Shown: positions 18,615-30,947, counted from the stretch's first letter. The stretch: DNA of 64,000 nt from Legionella steigerwaltii (GCF_001468065.1 NZ_LNYZ01000038.1:168368-232367), one strand, 5' to 3'. Program-made: numbers and translations. The notes: generated from the letters alone by a model not told the origin.

Positions 18615-19523
18615 CTAATGGCTTGAAAAACTACAAAGACCCTCTTTATCCAGAGTTTTCTTATGTTCCGTTTGTAAGGTCGTATGCCCAATATCAAATT
18701 GAGAGAATAAAATGCTCTGAACGCTCACTCTTATAGCTCCCTCTTCTACAAAGGGAGTAATGACAAGATGCGCTGTGAGGCTAATTTTGTCACTGGTAAT
18801 CGCCCAAATATGCAGGTCATGTACATCCAAAACACCCTCAACAGCCATCATGTGGTTTTTAATTATCTCCAGATCCACTCCAGCTGGCACACCTTCAAGA
18901 AGAATATTCACTGTTTCTTTTAATAAAACCCAGGTGCGTGGCAATACCCACAAACCGATTAATACTGCCACAGCAGAATCGACCCAACTCCACTCTAAAA
19001 AGCGAATTATAAGTGCGGCAACAATAACCCCTAAAGAGCCCAACATATCACTCCACACCTCAAGATAAGCGCTTTTAAGGTTTAAGCTTTTATCTTTTTC
19101 TTGGGAAAGAAGGTACATAGACGCTATATTAACAACCAAACCAAGACTGGCAATGAGGAGCATTCCTAAGGAATAAATTTCAGGAGGTTGTTTGAGTCGC
19201 TGATAGGCCTCAAACAAAATATAAAGGGCCACTAAAAAAAGAAGGACCGCATTAAATGCAGCCGCTAAAATTTCAAATCGATTATAACCAAACGTGCGAC
19301 GCGCATCGGCAGGACGTTTACTAATACGAATCGCAATTAGAGCAATAATAAGAGCGGTAACGTCCGTTAGCATATGTGCGGCATCAGAAATTAATGCAAG
19401 GCTTCCTGTGATAATGCCACCAGCGACCTCGGCAATTAAAAAGCTTCCCGTGAGCAAAAGAGCGAACCACAGTAACTGCTCTTTTGAGTATTTTTTTAAA
19501 TCATGAGGTACATCCTTACTCAT
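18615..19523 (-). CDS. Cation diffusion facilitator exporter (CzcD/ZitB type)
   Basis: A 302-residue CDF antiporter with six membrane helices and a cytoplasmic C-terminal domain (LDVHDLHIWAITSDKISLTAHL). The TM2 site reads SDAAHMLTD. The TM5 site reads EVWSD, with Glu where many Zn transporters have His; a CzcD subgroup shares this as far as I recall. Expected to export Zn, Cd or Co in exchange for protons. A small membrane protein follows upstream on the same strand, 22 bp away. Confidence 0.9.
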   Translation of the reverse strand: MSKDVPHDLKKYSKEQLLWFALLLTGSFLIAEVAGGIITGSLALISDAAHMLTDVTALIIALIAIRISKRPADARRTFGYNRFEILAAAFNAVLLFLVALYILFEAYQRLKQPPEIYSLGMLLIASLGLVVNIASMYLLSQEKDKSLNLKSAYLEVWSDMLGSLGVIVAALIIRFLEWSWVDSAVAVLIGLWVLPRTWVLLKETVNILLEGVPAGVDLEIIKNHMMAVEGVLDVHDLHIWAITSDKISLTAHLVITPFVEEGAIRVSVQSILFSQFDIGHTTLQTEHKKTLDKEGLCSFSSH

Positions 19524-19545
19524 TATTGCTCCTCATCAGCACCAG

Positions 19546-19719
19546 CTAATTTAATTTAAATGAAACACCATGTAAGAAAATCGCGGCAAGGATAAGAAAA
19601 GTAATAAAAGCGGTGTAAAAATGGATGGTTTTCTTAGTTTTTCTGAACCACCAGATAAGACCAATCAATACAATAATTGCAATACCTAAAGAACTTAAAA
19701 ACCATCCATTAGTAAACAT
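19546..19719 (-). CDS. 57-residue membrane protein
   Basis: A short ORF with two hydrophobic segments (WFLSSLGIAIIVLIGLIWWF and FYTAFITFLILAAIFL) separated by a basic loop (RKTKKTIH). It lies between a metal lipoprotein and the CDF exporter, same strand, so probably part of that operon. No family recognised. The reading frame is clean, and the start is ATG at 19719 with AGGAAAACATAA just before it. Confidence 0.5.
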   Translation of the reverse strand: MFTNGWFLSSLGIAIIVLIGLIWWFRKTKKTIHFYTAFITFLILAAIFLHGVSFKLN

Positions 19720-19733
19720 TTATGTTTTCCTAT

Positions 19734-19898
19734 TTAGTCGTTCTTAGGTTGGTGGTCATGACCACCATCGCCACCAAATCCTCCCTCATAGCTAACCTCA
19801 GGATGAGCTGGAGCAGGTGTTGTTTTAGGAGTGCAGGCAGTCAAGCCCAAACCCAATAAACCGATTAATACAATTATTTTAAATCCATTAGTATTCAT
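19734..19898 (-). CDS. 54-residue lipoprotein with Gly/His/Asp tail
   Basis: A small lipoprotein: Ile/Leu-rich signal and lipobox LTAC with C22, then a Pro-rich linker and a C-terminal GGDGGHDHQPKND that could bind a metal ion. The ATG at 19898 follows AAGGAGAAATA, a strong ribosome site. It is followed on the same strand by the 57-residue membrane protein and the CDF exporter. Function is inferred only from context. Confidence 0.6.
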   Translation of the reverse strand: MNTNGFKIIVLIGLLGLGLTACTPKTTPAPAHPEVSYEGGFGGDGGHDHQPKND

Positions 19899-20021
19899 TA
19901 TTTCTCCTTAACAGCCAATCAAAATAACTTGAAACTACTTACATCGTAACATACTGAATAACAGAAGATAAATGCATCTTATCTTCTCCATTTTATGTTT
20001 GCACGCCACCTTTAAAAAAAT

Positions 20022-20417
20022 TCATTTTTTAATATTTTTTAGAAAATAAAGCAACTGTACTGCATCCTTCTTGGATATGGGTTTTTTAAAATAAGTAGCG
20101 CTCTCATGAGACGGGTTTTCCTGATTATGGCTAGAAGTTAAAATGATTATGGGCGTATGGTTGTTTAATACCGAATTTTTTTGTATCTGGTCAATCAGCT
20201 CATAGCAATTTAAATTTTTATCCACTAAGATAAAATCATAAACTCTCATGAAAGCCAACTCTCTTGCCGATTCATCATCCCCTGCCATATCCACCAAATG
20301 CTTCAACTCTAATAAATGCATACGAATGAGAATACGAATTCCTAATGAGGATTCCACCACTAAAAAACGCAATGGATGAGCGCTATATTGTTCATTTTCA
20401 ACCCAATCATTCATCAT
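20022..20417 (-). CDS. Receiver-domain (CheY-like) protein with degenerate acidic pocket
   Basis: A 131-residue stand-alone receiver domain: beta-1 FLVVESS, phosphoacceptor Asp in FILVDKN, IIILTSS and the conserved Lys in YFKKPIS. The usual DD/ED pair after beta-1 is ES, which would weaken Mg binding, so phosphorylation is uncertain. No output domain and no kinase lie next to it. It sits 36 bp downstream of the cadmium ATPase gene. Confidence 0.7.
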   Translation of the reverse strand: MMNDWVENEQYSAHPLRFLVVESSLGIRILIRMHLLELKHLVDMAGDDESARELAFMRVYDFILVDKNLNCYELIDQIQKNSVLNNHTPIIILTSSHNQENPSHESATYFKKPISKKDAVQLLYFLKNIKK

Positions 20418-20453
20418 GCAACCTCTTTCGTGACAAACCCACCAAGACTCTCA

Positions 20454-22610
20454 TTATCCCTTCATTTCCTGATACTCCGAATGCCCTTTATGGGAATTAA
20501 GTAAGCGCAGCCCATTCGCAACAACAATTAGACTCGCACCCATATCAGCAAATACCGCCATCCATAACGTTGCTAATCCTCCCAGGGCCAGAATGAAAAA
20601 CACCCCTTTAATTGCAAGGGACAAAGTAATATTTTGGCGAAGAATACGCGCCGTTCTTCGGCTTAAATCAATGTATAAAGGAAGCATGGCTAAATTATCA
20701 TTCATTAACGCAACATCTGCGGTTTCTAAAGCCGTATCGGTACCTTTGCCCATCGCAAAACTAATCGTAGCTTTTGCAAGTGCTGGTGCATCATTGATTC
20801 CATCACCCACCATTCCCACCGTTTTATACTGTTCCAAAAGCCGATTAATTGCTTGTAATTTTTCAGTAGGCAAAACATTCGCCTGCACTTCATCAATCCC
20901 CAGCACTTTGGCAATGGCTTTAGCCGTCAGGGCATTATCACCGGTTAACATCGCTGTTTTAAGTCCTTGTTGATGCAAGGTGTCAATTGCCCATTTACTC
21001 GTAGCACGAAGCGTATCGGCCACTGCAAAAACGGCTAAAACCACCGCTGAATTACTCAAAATGACTGTTGTTTTTCCTTCCTCTTCCAAACGCTTAAGTT
21101 CCTGCTCTACAGCAAGAGAGCACACCTTATTATCTTCTGCCAGTTGATGATTTCCAACGTAATACAATCCTTGACTAATAATTCCTTGCACCCCGCGGCC
21201 AGGAAGTGCTGAAAATTGCTCTACCTCAAGCAAAGACTCATTAGGTTGATTTTGCCGCCAGTATTCAACCAAAGCATGAGCCACTGGATGTTCCGAATGA
21301 CTATCAAGACTTGCAGCAAGGACTAATAAGGACTCTTTCGATTGTTGTTTATCATAAACGATAAAATCAGTCACTACAGGTTTTCCCTCTGTTAAGGTGC
21401 CTGTTTTATCCAGAGCAATTAATTTAAGCTGGTGCCCCATTTCTAAATAGCTGCCTCCTTTGATAAGAAGACCATGTTGTGCCGATGAAGCCAATCCGCT
21501 GACTACCGTTACCGGTGTAGAGATGACCAAAGCACAAGGGCAAGCAATAACCAATAACGTTAAGGCTTTATATATCCAGTCATAAAAAGGATAACCAAAC
21601 ACCAACGGGGGAATAAGTGCAATAACCAGTGCAATCAAGACCATAATTGGGGTGTAGTATTTGGCAAACTCATCGACAAAACGTTGCGTTGGCGCCCGCT
21701 CACTTTGTGCCTGCTCAATGGCTTTACCAATTTTAGCAAGCAATGTATCACCCGAAGCCTTAGTGACTTTAACCTCAAAGGCACCGTGCTCATTTAAAGT
21801 CCCTGCAAACACGTCATCACCTACTTGCTTGCTCACTGGCATGGATTCCCCTGTAATCGGGGCTTGATTGACCGTACTTTGTCCCGATATCAACACCCCA
21901 TCCAGTGGGATGCGCTCACCGGGTTTTACTTTAAATACCGCACCAACGGCTACCTCTTCTACAGGCAAAGTCTGCCATTGACCATTATCCATTTTAATCC
22001 GAGCCACCACTGGTGCAATTTGCATGAGACTGCGAATGGCAAGGCGGGCTTTATCTAAAGAATAACGTTCGATTCGCTCAGCAAGAGCAAATAAAACAGT
22101 GACCATCGCGGCTTCCGGCCAGGCCCCTATAATCATGGCCCCGGTGATTGCAATTAACATCAGGCTATTAATGTTCATGGCCTTAGTACGCAGCGCGATT
22201 AAACCCTTCTTAAAAGTAGAGGGACCACTTAAGGTAATGGCAAGCAGAGCGGGAAGAATGACCCAAATAAATTGCTCTTTAGTAATGAAATAAGCAGTTA
22301 ACTCAGAGCAAAGCGCTAAAAAGCCTGCCAAAGCTAGCAATGGCCATGACGAATCAACTTGCTTCTTCTCTTCTTTTGCAGAGGAGGTGCTGCCTTGAAC
22401 CCGAACACTCATGCCTAACGCTTCAATTTGTTTTTGCAACACATCAATAGCTGGAAGACGATGGTGCACGGTCACTTCCTCAGCAATGAAATTAAAATCC
22501 ATCTGCGCCACTTCAGGAATCACTTTTAATTGGCGCCTGATTAATTGCTCTTCAGCCGGACAATCAAGGCCTGCAACAAAAAAAGTAGTTAAAGTTAGAG
22601 GCTTTGTCAT
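20454..22610 (-). CDS. Cd/Zn/Pb-type P1B ATPase (CadA/ZntA-like)
   Basis: A 718-residue P1B-2 ATPase. It has one N-terminal HMA-like domain whose metal motif is GLDCPAEE (Glu in place of the second Cys), TGES, the CPC transport motif (ACPCALVISTP), DKTGTLT, SEHP and GDGINDAPAL. It should pump Zn(II), Cd(II) or Pb(II) out of the cytoplasm. The ATG at 22610 overlaps the zinc-ribbon gene stop (ATGA) and starts MTKPLTL; an upstream in-frame ATG at 22673 would add an unlikely 21 residues inside that gene. Regulation is probably by the SmtB-like gene upstream. Confidence 0.92.
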   Translation of the reverse strand: MTKPLTLTTFFVAGLDCPAEEQLIRRQLKVIPEVAQMDFNFIAEEVTVHHRLPAIDVLQKQIEALGMSVRVQGSTSSAKEEKKQVDSSWPLLALAGFLALCSELTAYFITKEQFIWVILPALLAITLSGPSTFKKGLIALRTKAMNINSLMLIAITGAMIIGAWPEAAMVTVLFALAERIERYSLDKARLAIRSLMQIAPVVARIKMDNGQWQTLPVEEVAVGAVFKVKPGERIPLDGVLISGQSTVNQAPITGESMPVSKQVGDDVFAGTLNEHGAFEVKVTKASGDTLLAKIGKAIEQAQSERAPTQRFVDEFAKYYTPIMVLIALVIALIPPLVFGYPFYDWIYKALTLLVIACPCALVISTPVTVVSGLASSAQHGLLIKGGSYLEMGHQLKLIALDKTGTLTEGKPVVTDFIVYDKQQSKESLLVLAASLDSHSEHPVAHALVEYWRQNQPNESLLEVEQFSALPGRGVQGIISQGLYYVGNHQLAEDNKVCSLAVEQELKRLEEEGKTTVILSNSAVVLAVFAVADTLRATSKWAIDTLHQQGLKTAMLTGDNALTAKAIAKVLGIDEVQANVLPTEKLQAINRLLEQYKTVGMVGDGINDAPALAKATISFAMGKGTDTALETADVALMNDNLAMLPLYIDLSRRTARILRQNITLSLAIKGVFFILALGGLATLWMAVFADMGASLIVVANGLRLLNSHKGHSEYQEMKG

Positions 22611-22876
22611 AATGAGCTCCCACATTGGCCGCAAAAATTTGCCCCTGCAGTAATAGTGGCACCACAACTGCATTGAGTATTCTCAAGACCGCTGCCACAT
22701 TGACTACAAAATCGTGCCCCAGGAGCTAGAGAGCTCTTGCAGCGCGGGCAACTCAATCCTCTTGATTCAGGATTGGTTGAGTAATTATTCTGTTGGCTTA
22801 TTTGACCATGATGAGAGCGGCGATATCCGCCATGATGGCCGCCAAGACTTCCAAGCATTCGTTTTAGAAAACTCAT
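22607..22876 (-). CDS. Double zinc-ribbon protein
   Basis: An 89-residue protein with a His/Gly-rich start (GGHHGGYRRSHHG) and two ribbons in tandem: CPRC...FCSQCG and CSCG...FCGQCG. It could buffer or deliver Zn or Cd to the ATPase, with which it overlaps by 4 bp. A GGAG ribosome site overlaps the end of the repressor gene. Function is unknown; the placement between repressor and pump is the main clue. Confidence 0.75.
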   Translation of the reverse strand: MSFLKRMLGSLGGHHGGYRRSHHGQISQQNNYSTNPESRGLSCPRCKSSLAPGARFCSQCGSGLENTQCSCGATITAGANFCGQCGSSL

Positions 22877-22877
22877 G

Positions 22878-23174
22878 TTAATTCTCCATTTCTTCAGTAA
22901 AGTGCTTGAGCATGTCCTCTAAAATACAACGCACATGCGCATCATAAATAGTGTAATAAATATGTTTTCCCTCTCTATTTGCTAAAAGAAGACGTGCAGA
23001 ACGTAATAGACTTAAATGATGGCTCGCCAATGGCACCGAAAGTTGCAGTTGTTCCGCCAGCTCTGAAACTGATTTTGGACCATCCAAACACGCGATAAGA
23101 AGCTTTAAACGATTGGGCTCACCCATCAAATGCAAGATATCGCTTAAAGTGATGATTTGGTCTTGAGTTAGCAT
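22878..23174 (-). CDS. ArsR/SmtB-family metal repressor (CzrA-like)
   Basis: A 98-residue winged-helix repressor (recognition helix around SVPLASHHLSLLRSARLL). The last helix shows D-x-H-x10-H-x2-E (YDAHVRCILEDMLKHFTE), close to the alpha-5 Zn site D-x-H-x10-H-x2-H of CzrA/SmtB with Glu as the final ligand. It heads the operon with the zinc-ribbon and ATPase genes. A perfect 9-bp palindrome 12 bp upstream of its start is the likely operator. Confidence 0.87.
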   Translation of the reverse strand: MLTQDQIITLSDILHLMGEPNRLKLLIACLDGPKSVSELAEQLQLSVPLASHHLSLLRSARLLLANREGKHIYYTIYDAHVRCILEDMLKHFTEEMEN

Positions 23175-23186
23175 AGTTAATTAAAC

Positions 23187-23206
23187 AGTTAAATAAGTAT
23201 TTAACT
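23187..23206 (-). promoter_or_regulatory. probable SmtB/CzrA-type operator
   Basis: AGTTAAATA and its exact complement TATTTAACT with a 2-bp spacer, immediately upstream of the repressor gene. The A/T-rich imperfect 12-2-12 form is typical of ArsR-family sites. Confidence 0.65.
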
Positions 23207-23306
23207 ATTAGTGTAGCTCATTCACAGAAGTTGTCAAAACACTATCCGTGTCCTTTGCTCAAAAGAGCTATAATTAAATGAATTTATTTTTATACAAGGA
23301 AGAAGA

Positions 23307-23512
23307 ATGACGCCCCTTCTTTCAAATCACAGTCTTCTTATCATCTTAGGATTTGTTTTTTTATGGGGCTAATTTTGATTATCCTGGCAAAAGGAAGCTC
23401 CGGCCATAAAATGAAATTTATAACACACTTGGGATTTTATCTTTCTCTTGCTGCCGCACTTATCTTTGCTATAGTGTTCTTTATGGATGTCTTTCCACTT
23501 ACTTTAAAATGA
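23307..23512 (+). CDS. Small two-helix membrane protein, split between two frames at a U-UUU-UUA site
   Basis: A 21-codon ORF (23307-23372, AAGGAAGAAG ribosome site) overlaps a 49-codon ORF (23363-23512) in the -1 frame. At the junction stands T TTT TTA in the reading frame, a classic -1 slippery heptamer. A -1 shift there gives one ~67-residue protein with a continuous first helix (SLLIILGFVF + MGLILIIL) and a second (LAAALIFAIVFF). It may be programmed frameshifting, translational coupling, or a homopolymer indel in sequence or strain. A TATAAT box is at 23269. Confidence 0.45.
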
Positions 23513-23547
23513 CAATTACTCATATTGTTACAGTTCCATCAAAGAAA

Positions 23548-26709
<3,162 letters not shown>

Positions 26710-27969
26710 TTAGTGCTCGTGGCTCGCGCCATCCTTACCTAATTCTGCTTTCATAAAAAAGCTGTTATTACTGACATAGCGCTGGCCTGCATCAAGCCCC
26801 GAAACTACTTCGACCCACTCATCATCCCTTTGGCCTAAAATAACAGGCGTTGCCTCAAAATAATCTCCTTGCTGGATAAAAATTACCTCTTTCTCATCCA
26901 TGCGCTGAATAGCCGACAAAAGTATGGCAACTGGAACCGTTTTTTCTTTAATGGTAATTGCGGCATTAATGTACATCCCAGGCAACCAAACACGAGGCTC
27001 ATTAGAAAGAACTGCTCGTGCGAGCGTTGTTTGACTGTCTTCAATGCCTAAGGGCGCAATGTAAAAAATGGTGCTGATGGATTTTGGTGTTCCTTCATCT
27101 CCAGTTACCACCACACTCATGCCTTGTTTTACTAAAGGCACCTCTTTACGATACAAGGTAAAATCGGCCCACACAGTAGCCAAATTAGCCACTTCATAAA
27201 TAGGTTTGGTGTTTTGCGCAAGCTCCCCATTGGTTGCGTATTTTTGCACGATGGTTCCGCTCATGGGGGCATTAATTGTATAATTTTGTAAACTTTCGTT
27301 ACTCTCAATCGTAACTAATACGTCCCCTTTGGTGACTTCATCGCCTAAATTTTTAGTCATTGATTTAATAATGCCTGAATAGCGTGCATAGATGGGGGCT
27401 AAGGTATCTCGATTGGGAGCAATTTTGCCTACGACTTTAAGTTGTGTTTTAATTGTTTGGCTTTGTGCCTTAGCCGTTTGAATGTCTGCCGCTTTCAGAA
27501 TGGCTGGCGCCATTTTAATGCGGCCTTCATAAGTCGCATAATGCCAGGCATAACGTTTATCCTGGAATTCTAATTGAATGCTCACATCAAAAGAATGAGG
27601 CTCTTCAATCGCCTCAACGCTTTGTAAAAAATTCTCGACAGGAGTGAACGCAATTGCTTCTTTTTTATCACCAAATCGCTTTAACTGAACGGTCAATTGC
27701 GCTTTCCCAGGCGCGATAGGCTCACCATTCTTATACAAATAAGCGCGAAAATGCGGTGGCATACCTCGTTCAAAAATTAAAAACTCAAGGGCTATATCTC
27801 CATCCTTAAACAAACGCCCACCTTGCGGACCCTTTTCCATGGTTTCTTGATGATTTTTTTCTTCATCGCCATGGGATTCTTCATTTGCTGCCCATAACGA
27901 AAAGGAACTTAACCCCAATAACAGAATTATAAAGGGCATGCAGGATAGGAATGGCTTTAAAACTCTCAT
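26710..27969 (-). CDS. helB: RND periplasmic adaptor (CzcB/HelB)
   Basis: A 419-residue membrane-fusion protein: signal peptide ending near LWAANE, a His/acid-rich start (SHGDEEKNHQE), then an N-terminal GGRLFKDGDIALEFLIFE segment typical of CzcB, lipoyl half-motifs (YSGIIKSM, APMSGTIVQ) and beta-barrel. The C terminus ends in a His-containing tail (GKDGASHEH). It bridges the RND pump to the outer-membrane channel. Its start overlaps the channel gene stop (ATGA). Confidence 0.88.
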   Translation of the reverse strand: MRVLKPFLSCMPFIILLLGLSSFSLWAANEESHGDEEKNHQETMEKGPQGGRLFKDGDIALEFLIFERGMPPHFRAYLYKNGEPIAPGKAQLTVQLKRFGDKKEAIAFTPVENFLQSVEAIEEPHSFDVSIQLEFQDKRYAWHYATYEGRIKMAPAILKAADIQTAKAQSQTIKTQLKVVGKIAPNRDTLAPIYARYSGIIKSMTKNLGDEVTKGDVLVTIESNESLQNYTINAPMSGTIVQKYATNGELAQNTKPIYEVANLATVWADFTLYRKEVPLVKQGMSVVVTGDEGTPKSISTIFYIAPLGIEDSQTTLARAVLSNEPRVWLPGMYINAAITIKEKTVPVAILLSAIQRMDEKEVIFIQQGDYFEATPVILGQRDDEWVEVVSGLDAGQRYVSNNSFFMKAELGKDGASHEH

Positions 27970-29213
27970 TTACTCTCCTTAGAAGGCGCTAATCCTAAAA
28001 GCCCGGTCAGTTGAATTAAGGCTTTATGATAATCAGCATGAGCTTGTTGGTAATGACGCTCTTCTTCATACAACGAATTAAGGGCTGTAGATAATTCAAT
28101 GTACGTATAACGTCCCATTTGGTAGCCGTCTTGTGCCAATTTGATTGATTTACGGGCCAAAGGTAATAATGAATTCGTCACCAAGCTTGCCTCATAATGA
28201 CTTTGTTCGGCTTGTAGAAAAGCCCCATAGACATTTTGACGCACATCAAGGCGTGTACCTTGAAGCTCATGAGCCGTTTGGGTGTATTGTGCCTCAGCGG
28301 TTATGATTTTGCCTTGATTTCTATTGTAAACAGGCACTTCTGCAAAAGCAGAAGCCACTGCGGCATTACTGCCATCATCAGAGAAATGACGACCGCCTAA
28401 TTGAATGTTTAAATCCGGCCACACAGATTTTTTAACTGCAGTAATAGTTGCACGCTTGGCGTGTAATTGCTGTTGAAGCTGCACTAACTGAGGGCTTTGC
28501 GGTAATTTTCTAAGTAACACAGCCCAGTTCAATGTCACTCCAGGAAGACCTTTATCCACCAATTGTCTATCAACTCGTAACCCATCACCTAATAGACGCG
28601 CCAATTTCGCACGCTGAAATAAAGCATCCCGTGCGGCTTTATTTTCTTGAATACGCGCTTCGCCTAAGCGCACCTGGGCCAAACGTAAGTCTAATTCCGC
28701 TCCTGCGCCTGCCTTAACTCGACGCTCGATTGCGCTTACGATGTCTTGATTGAGGCGAATAAGTTTTTGGGTTACTTGATGCCATTGACCTGCATAAAGT
28801 GCATCCACATAGGCCACACCAACTGCCACATAAAGTATCGCTTTTTGCACTTGAATTTGGGCAAGAGAAGCTAAGTAGTCTGCATAGGTTGCTTTTTTCA
28901 GATACTGTAACCGATTCCCCAAAGGGATGGGCTGGGTCACTGATGCCGTAGTTTCTGCCGCTTCATAACTCGAATAACTTCCCGAGCCGCCAAAGTTTTC
29001 TGCGGTTAAAGTCACTTGAGGATTGGGATAAAGCCCACTTTGGATAAAAAAACCGCGCATGGCTTGTGCTTTATCTATTTCGGCTTGTAATTCGGGATTA
29101 TTGCGATAAGCAATGCCCAGGGCTTGTTTGAATGTCAAAGGGGTGGCCGCGAGCGCCTCACTCGCTACAAGGCTCATTGCACTCCATATAACATAATAAA
29201 ATAAATTACGCAT
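27966..29213 (-). CDS. helC: RND outer-membrane channel (CzcC/HelC, TolC family)
   Basis: A 415-residue TolC-family protein with a signal peptide (ends ASEALA) and two helical repeats (LGIAYRNNPELQAEIDKA; SIKLAQDGYQMGRYTYIELS). It is the first gene of the CBA operon, which is the usual czcCBA order. No operator was recognised in the 168-bp gap upstream of it. Confidence 0.88.
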   Translation of the reverse strand: MRNLFYYVIWSAMSLVASEALAATPLTFKQALGIAYRNNPELQAEIDKAQAMRGFFIQSGLYPNPQVTLTAENFGGSGSYSSYEAAETTASVTQPIPLGNRLQYLKKATYADYLASLAQIQVQKAILYVAVGVAYVDALYAGQWHQVTQKLIRLNQDIVSAIERRVKAGAGAELDLRLAQVRLGEARIQENKAARDALFQRAKLARLLGDGLRVDRQLVDKGLPGVTLNWAVLLRKLPQSPQLVQLQQQLHAKRATITAVKKSVWPDLNIQLGGRHFSDDGSNAAVASAFAEVPVYNRNQGKIITAEAQYTQTAHELQGTRLDVRQNVYGAFLQAEQSHYEASLVTNSLLPLARKSIKLAQDGYQMGRYTYIELSTALNSLYEEERHYQQAHADYHKALIQLTGLLGLAPSKESK

Positions 29214-29381
29214 TCCCTACCCTATCAAATCCTTTTCAAACCTTATCGTTCAGTGTACCTTGATTTTGGGCCTCGATACACCCTATTGCTAAAAAAACCA
29301 GAAAATCATAGCATTAAGTCACTGAAATGATTACCAAACTGGTATACACTGATCTTTATAATCCATTAACTTGTTTATCCT

Positions 29382-30116
29382 ATGTACCTACGATTATTAT
29401 TTGTTTTTTTAATAATCTTGACTGCCGAACTGAAGGCTCAGTCATTAACTATTGGAATAGTGGCGTATGACCCGCCGTTTTCAATGAATGCCGACAAAAA
29501 TCATTTCTTTGGGTTTGACATTGAGCTCATAACGGAGCTCTGCAAGCAAATTAAAGCTCAGTGTCAATTGAAATCCATGCTGTTTGACGAGCTGTTTACA
29601 GAATTAAAAGCGAGTAAAATTGACTTGGGCATAGCGGCAATTACCATCACCAACGAACGGCAGAAAACCTTTCTCTTTAGTCTTCCCTATCTGGCCAGTG
29701 CAGCACGTTTTATGACCATAAAAAACGACTCAATTACATCTCTTGAACAACTCAACAATAGATCAATAGGCATTATCAGAGGCTCTCTCTTCAAACAACT
29801 CATTACTCAGAAATTTAAAACCAATAGGGTTAGAGAATATCCTTCAACCAATCAACTCATCACTGCCTTAAATCAACAGGAAGTGGATGCCCTGCTGATG
29901 GATGATTTTTCGGCTGATTATTGGATAGCTAATAATAACACCTTGTTTAAAGGATTAGGCAAACCCTTCCCCGTCGGCATCGGTTATGGAATCATGGCCA
30001 AAATGGATTCTAAGATGCTAATGAACCAAATCAATCAAGCCTTAAAACATATTGAAAAAAATGGATTCTATTTGTCTTTATATCAAAAATATTTTCACAC
30101 CATACCCATGCATTAA
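29382..30116 (+). CDS. Family-3 extracellular solute-binding protein
   Basis: A 244-residue periplasmic amino-acid-binding type protein: signal peptide to about residue 19 (ELKAQS), then SBP_bac_3 landmarks (TIGIVAYDPPFS, GFDIELITELCKQI, DLGIAAITITNERQKTFLFS, GIIRGSLF). No ABC permease or ATPase gene is adjacent, so it is an orphan that may use a remote transporter or act as a sensor. It lacks a strong ribosome site. Polar amino acids such as Gln or Arg are the usual ligands; the real ligand is unknown. Confidence 0.82.
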   Translation: MYLRLLFVFLIILTAELKAQSLTIGIVAYDPPFSMNADKNHFFGFDIELITELCKQIKAQCQLKSMLFDELFTELKASKIDLGIAAITITNERQKTFLFSLPYLASAARFMTIKNDSITSLEQLNNRSIGIIRGSLFKQLITQKFKTNRVREYPSTNQLITALNQQEVDALLMDDFSADYWIANNNTLFKGLGKPFPVGIGYGIMAKMDSKMLMNQINQALKHIEKNGFYLSLYQKYFHTIPMH

Positions 30117-30166
30117 TATATATCACTAACGGTTATCTTAATGTCACTGTTTTAATTTAATTTGGC

Positions 30167-30340
30167 TTAATAGTGTCCGTGACCATGACCATGCGGGTGA
30201 TACCCACTAAATACTCGCTTAGGCTGTTGATTGTTTTTTGAATCTTCTTTATTAATAGAAGAAGCGCAGGAAGCCAACAAAAACATTAAAGAAATGAGCA
30301 TCAATACATATGAGGTTACTAAACTAGATTTTTTCATCAT
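30167..30340 (-). CDS. 57-residue lipoprotein with His-Gly tail
   Basis: The ORF begins MMKKSSLV, has a lipobox LASC with C25, and ends in HPHGHGHGHY, an obvious metal-chelating tail. The reading frame is complete and starts at ATG 30340, preceded by AAGGATGCGA. It resembles the other small lipoprotein at 19734-19898 in design rather than in sequence. I infer an envelope Cu, Ni or Zn buffer. It stands alone on this strand. Confidence 0.6.
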   Translation of the reverse strand: MMKKSSLVTSYVLMLISLMFLLASCASSINKEDSKNNQQPKRVFSGYHPHGHGHGHY

Positions 30341-30501
30341 TCGCATCCTTAGAATAACTCACTTGCTGTTATTTTTTAATATCATTATTATGGATGAAAT
30401 AAAAGTAAATTGTACTCCTTTCGTTTTATATTCATTCAATATAAAACACGGAGTTAAATTGATGAAATTTTATTCCCGTCAACACCGCACAGGAGGCCAA
30501 T

Positions 30502-30947
30502 ATGAAAAAAGAGGTTTTTATTTCAATCTGTGGCGGCCTTATTTTTTCTTTAGCCACACAAACAATTCTGGCCGATGAAATTCCCAGACACACCTTACCT
30601 ATGTCTGAAATTTTGAAAATTCTGCAGACTCGGGGTTATAGCGCGATAAGAGAGGTTGAATTTGATGATGGTTTATATGAGGTGGAAGCCTTGATGAGAA
30701 AGGGATTCAGCTTATTCTTCGAATGAACCCCAATACAGGGGACTTTATCAACACCAATTTAAAAACCACGAAATACCCCATCTCAATGCTTGAAGCGGCC
30801 CAGAGAATTGAAGACGCGGACTATCATACTATTTTCAAAATTGAAGCGCACGGCAGTCAGTATGAGGCAAAGGCCCTTGGTAAAGAGGATAAAAAAATTA
30901 AATTACGCATCGATGCTAATTCTGGCAAAATATATATCCTTGAATAA
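30502..30947 (+). pseudogene. PepSY-domain periplasmic protein split by a 1-nt frameshift
   Basis: The first ORF (30502-30726) starts after a perfect AGGAGG site and gives a signal peptide plus half a PepSY domain (SEILKILQTRGYSAIREVEF...YEVEAL). The next ORF (30723-30947) has a second PepSY unit. The frame in front of the second ATG reads DEKGIQLILRMNPNTGDF, the exact continuation of YEVEAL, so one base is missing near 30693-30695. A double-PepSY protein of about 148 residues is the likely ancestor. The family occurs beside metal and redox systems. Sequencing error is possible. Confidence 0.75.
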
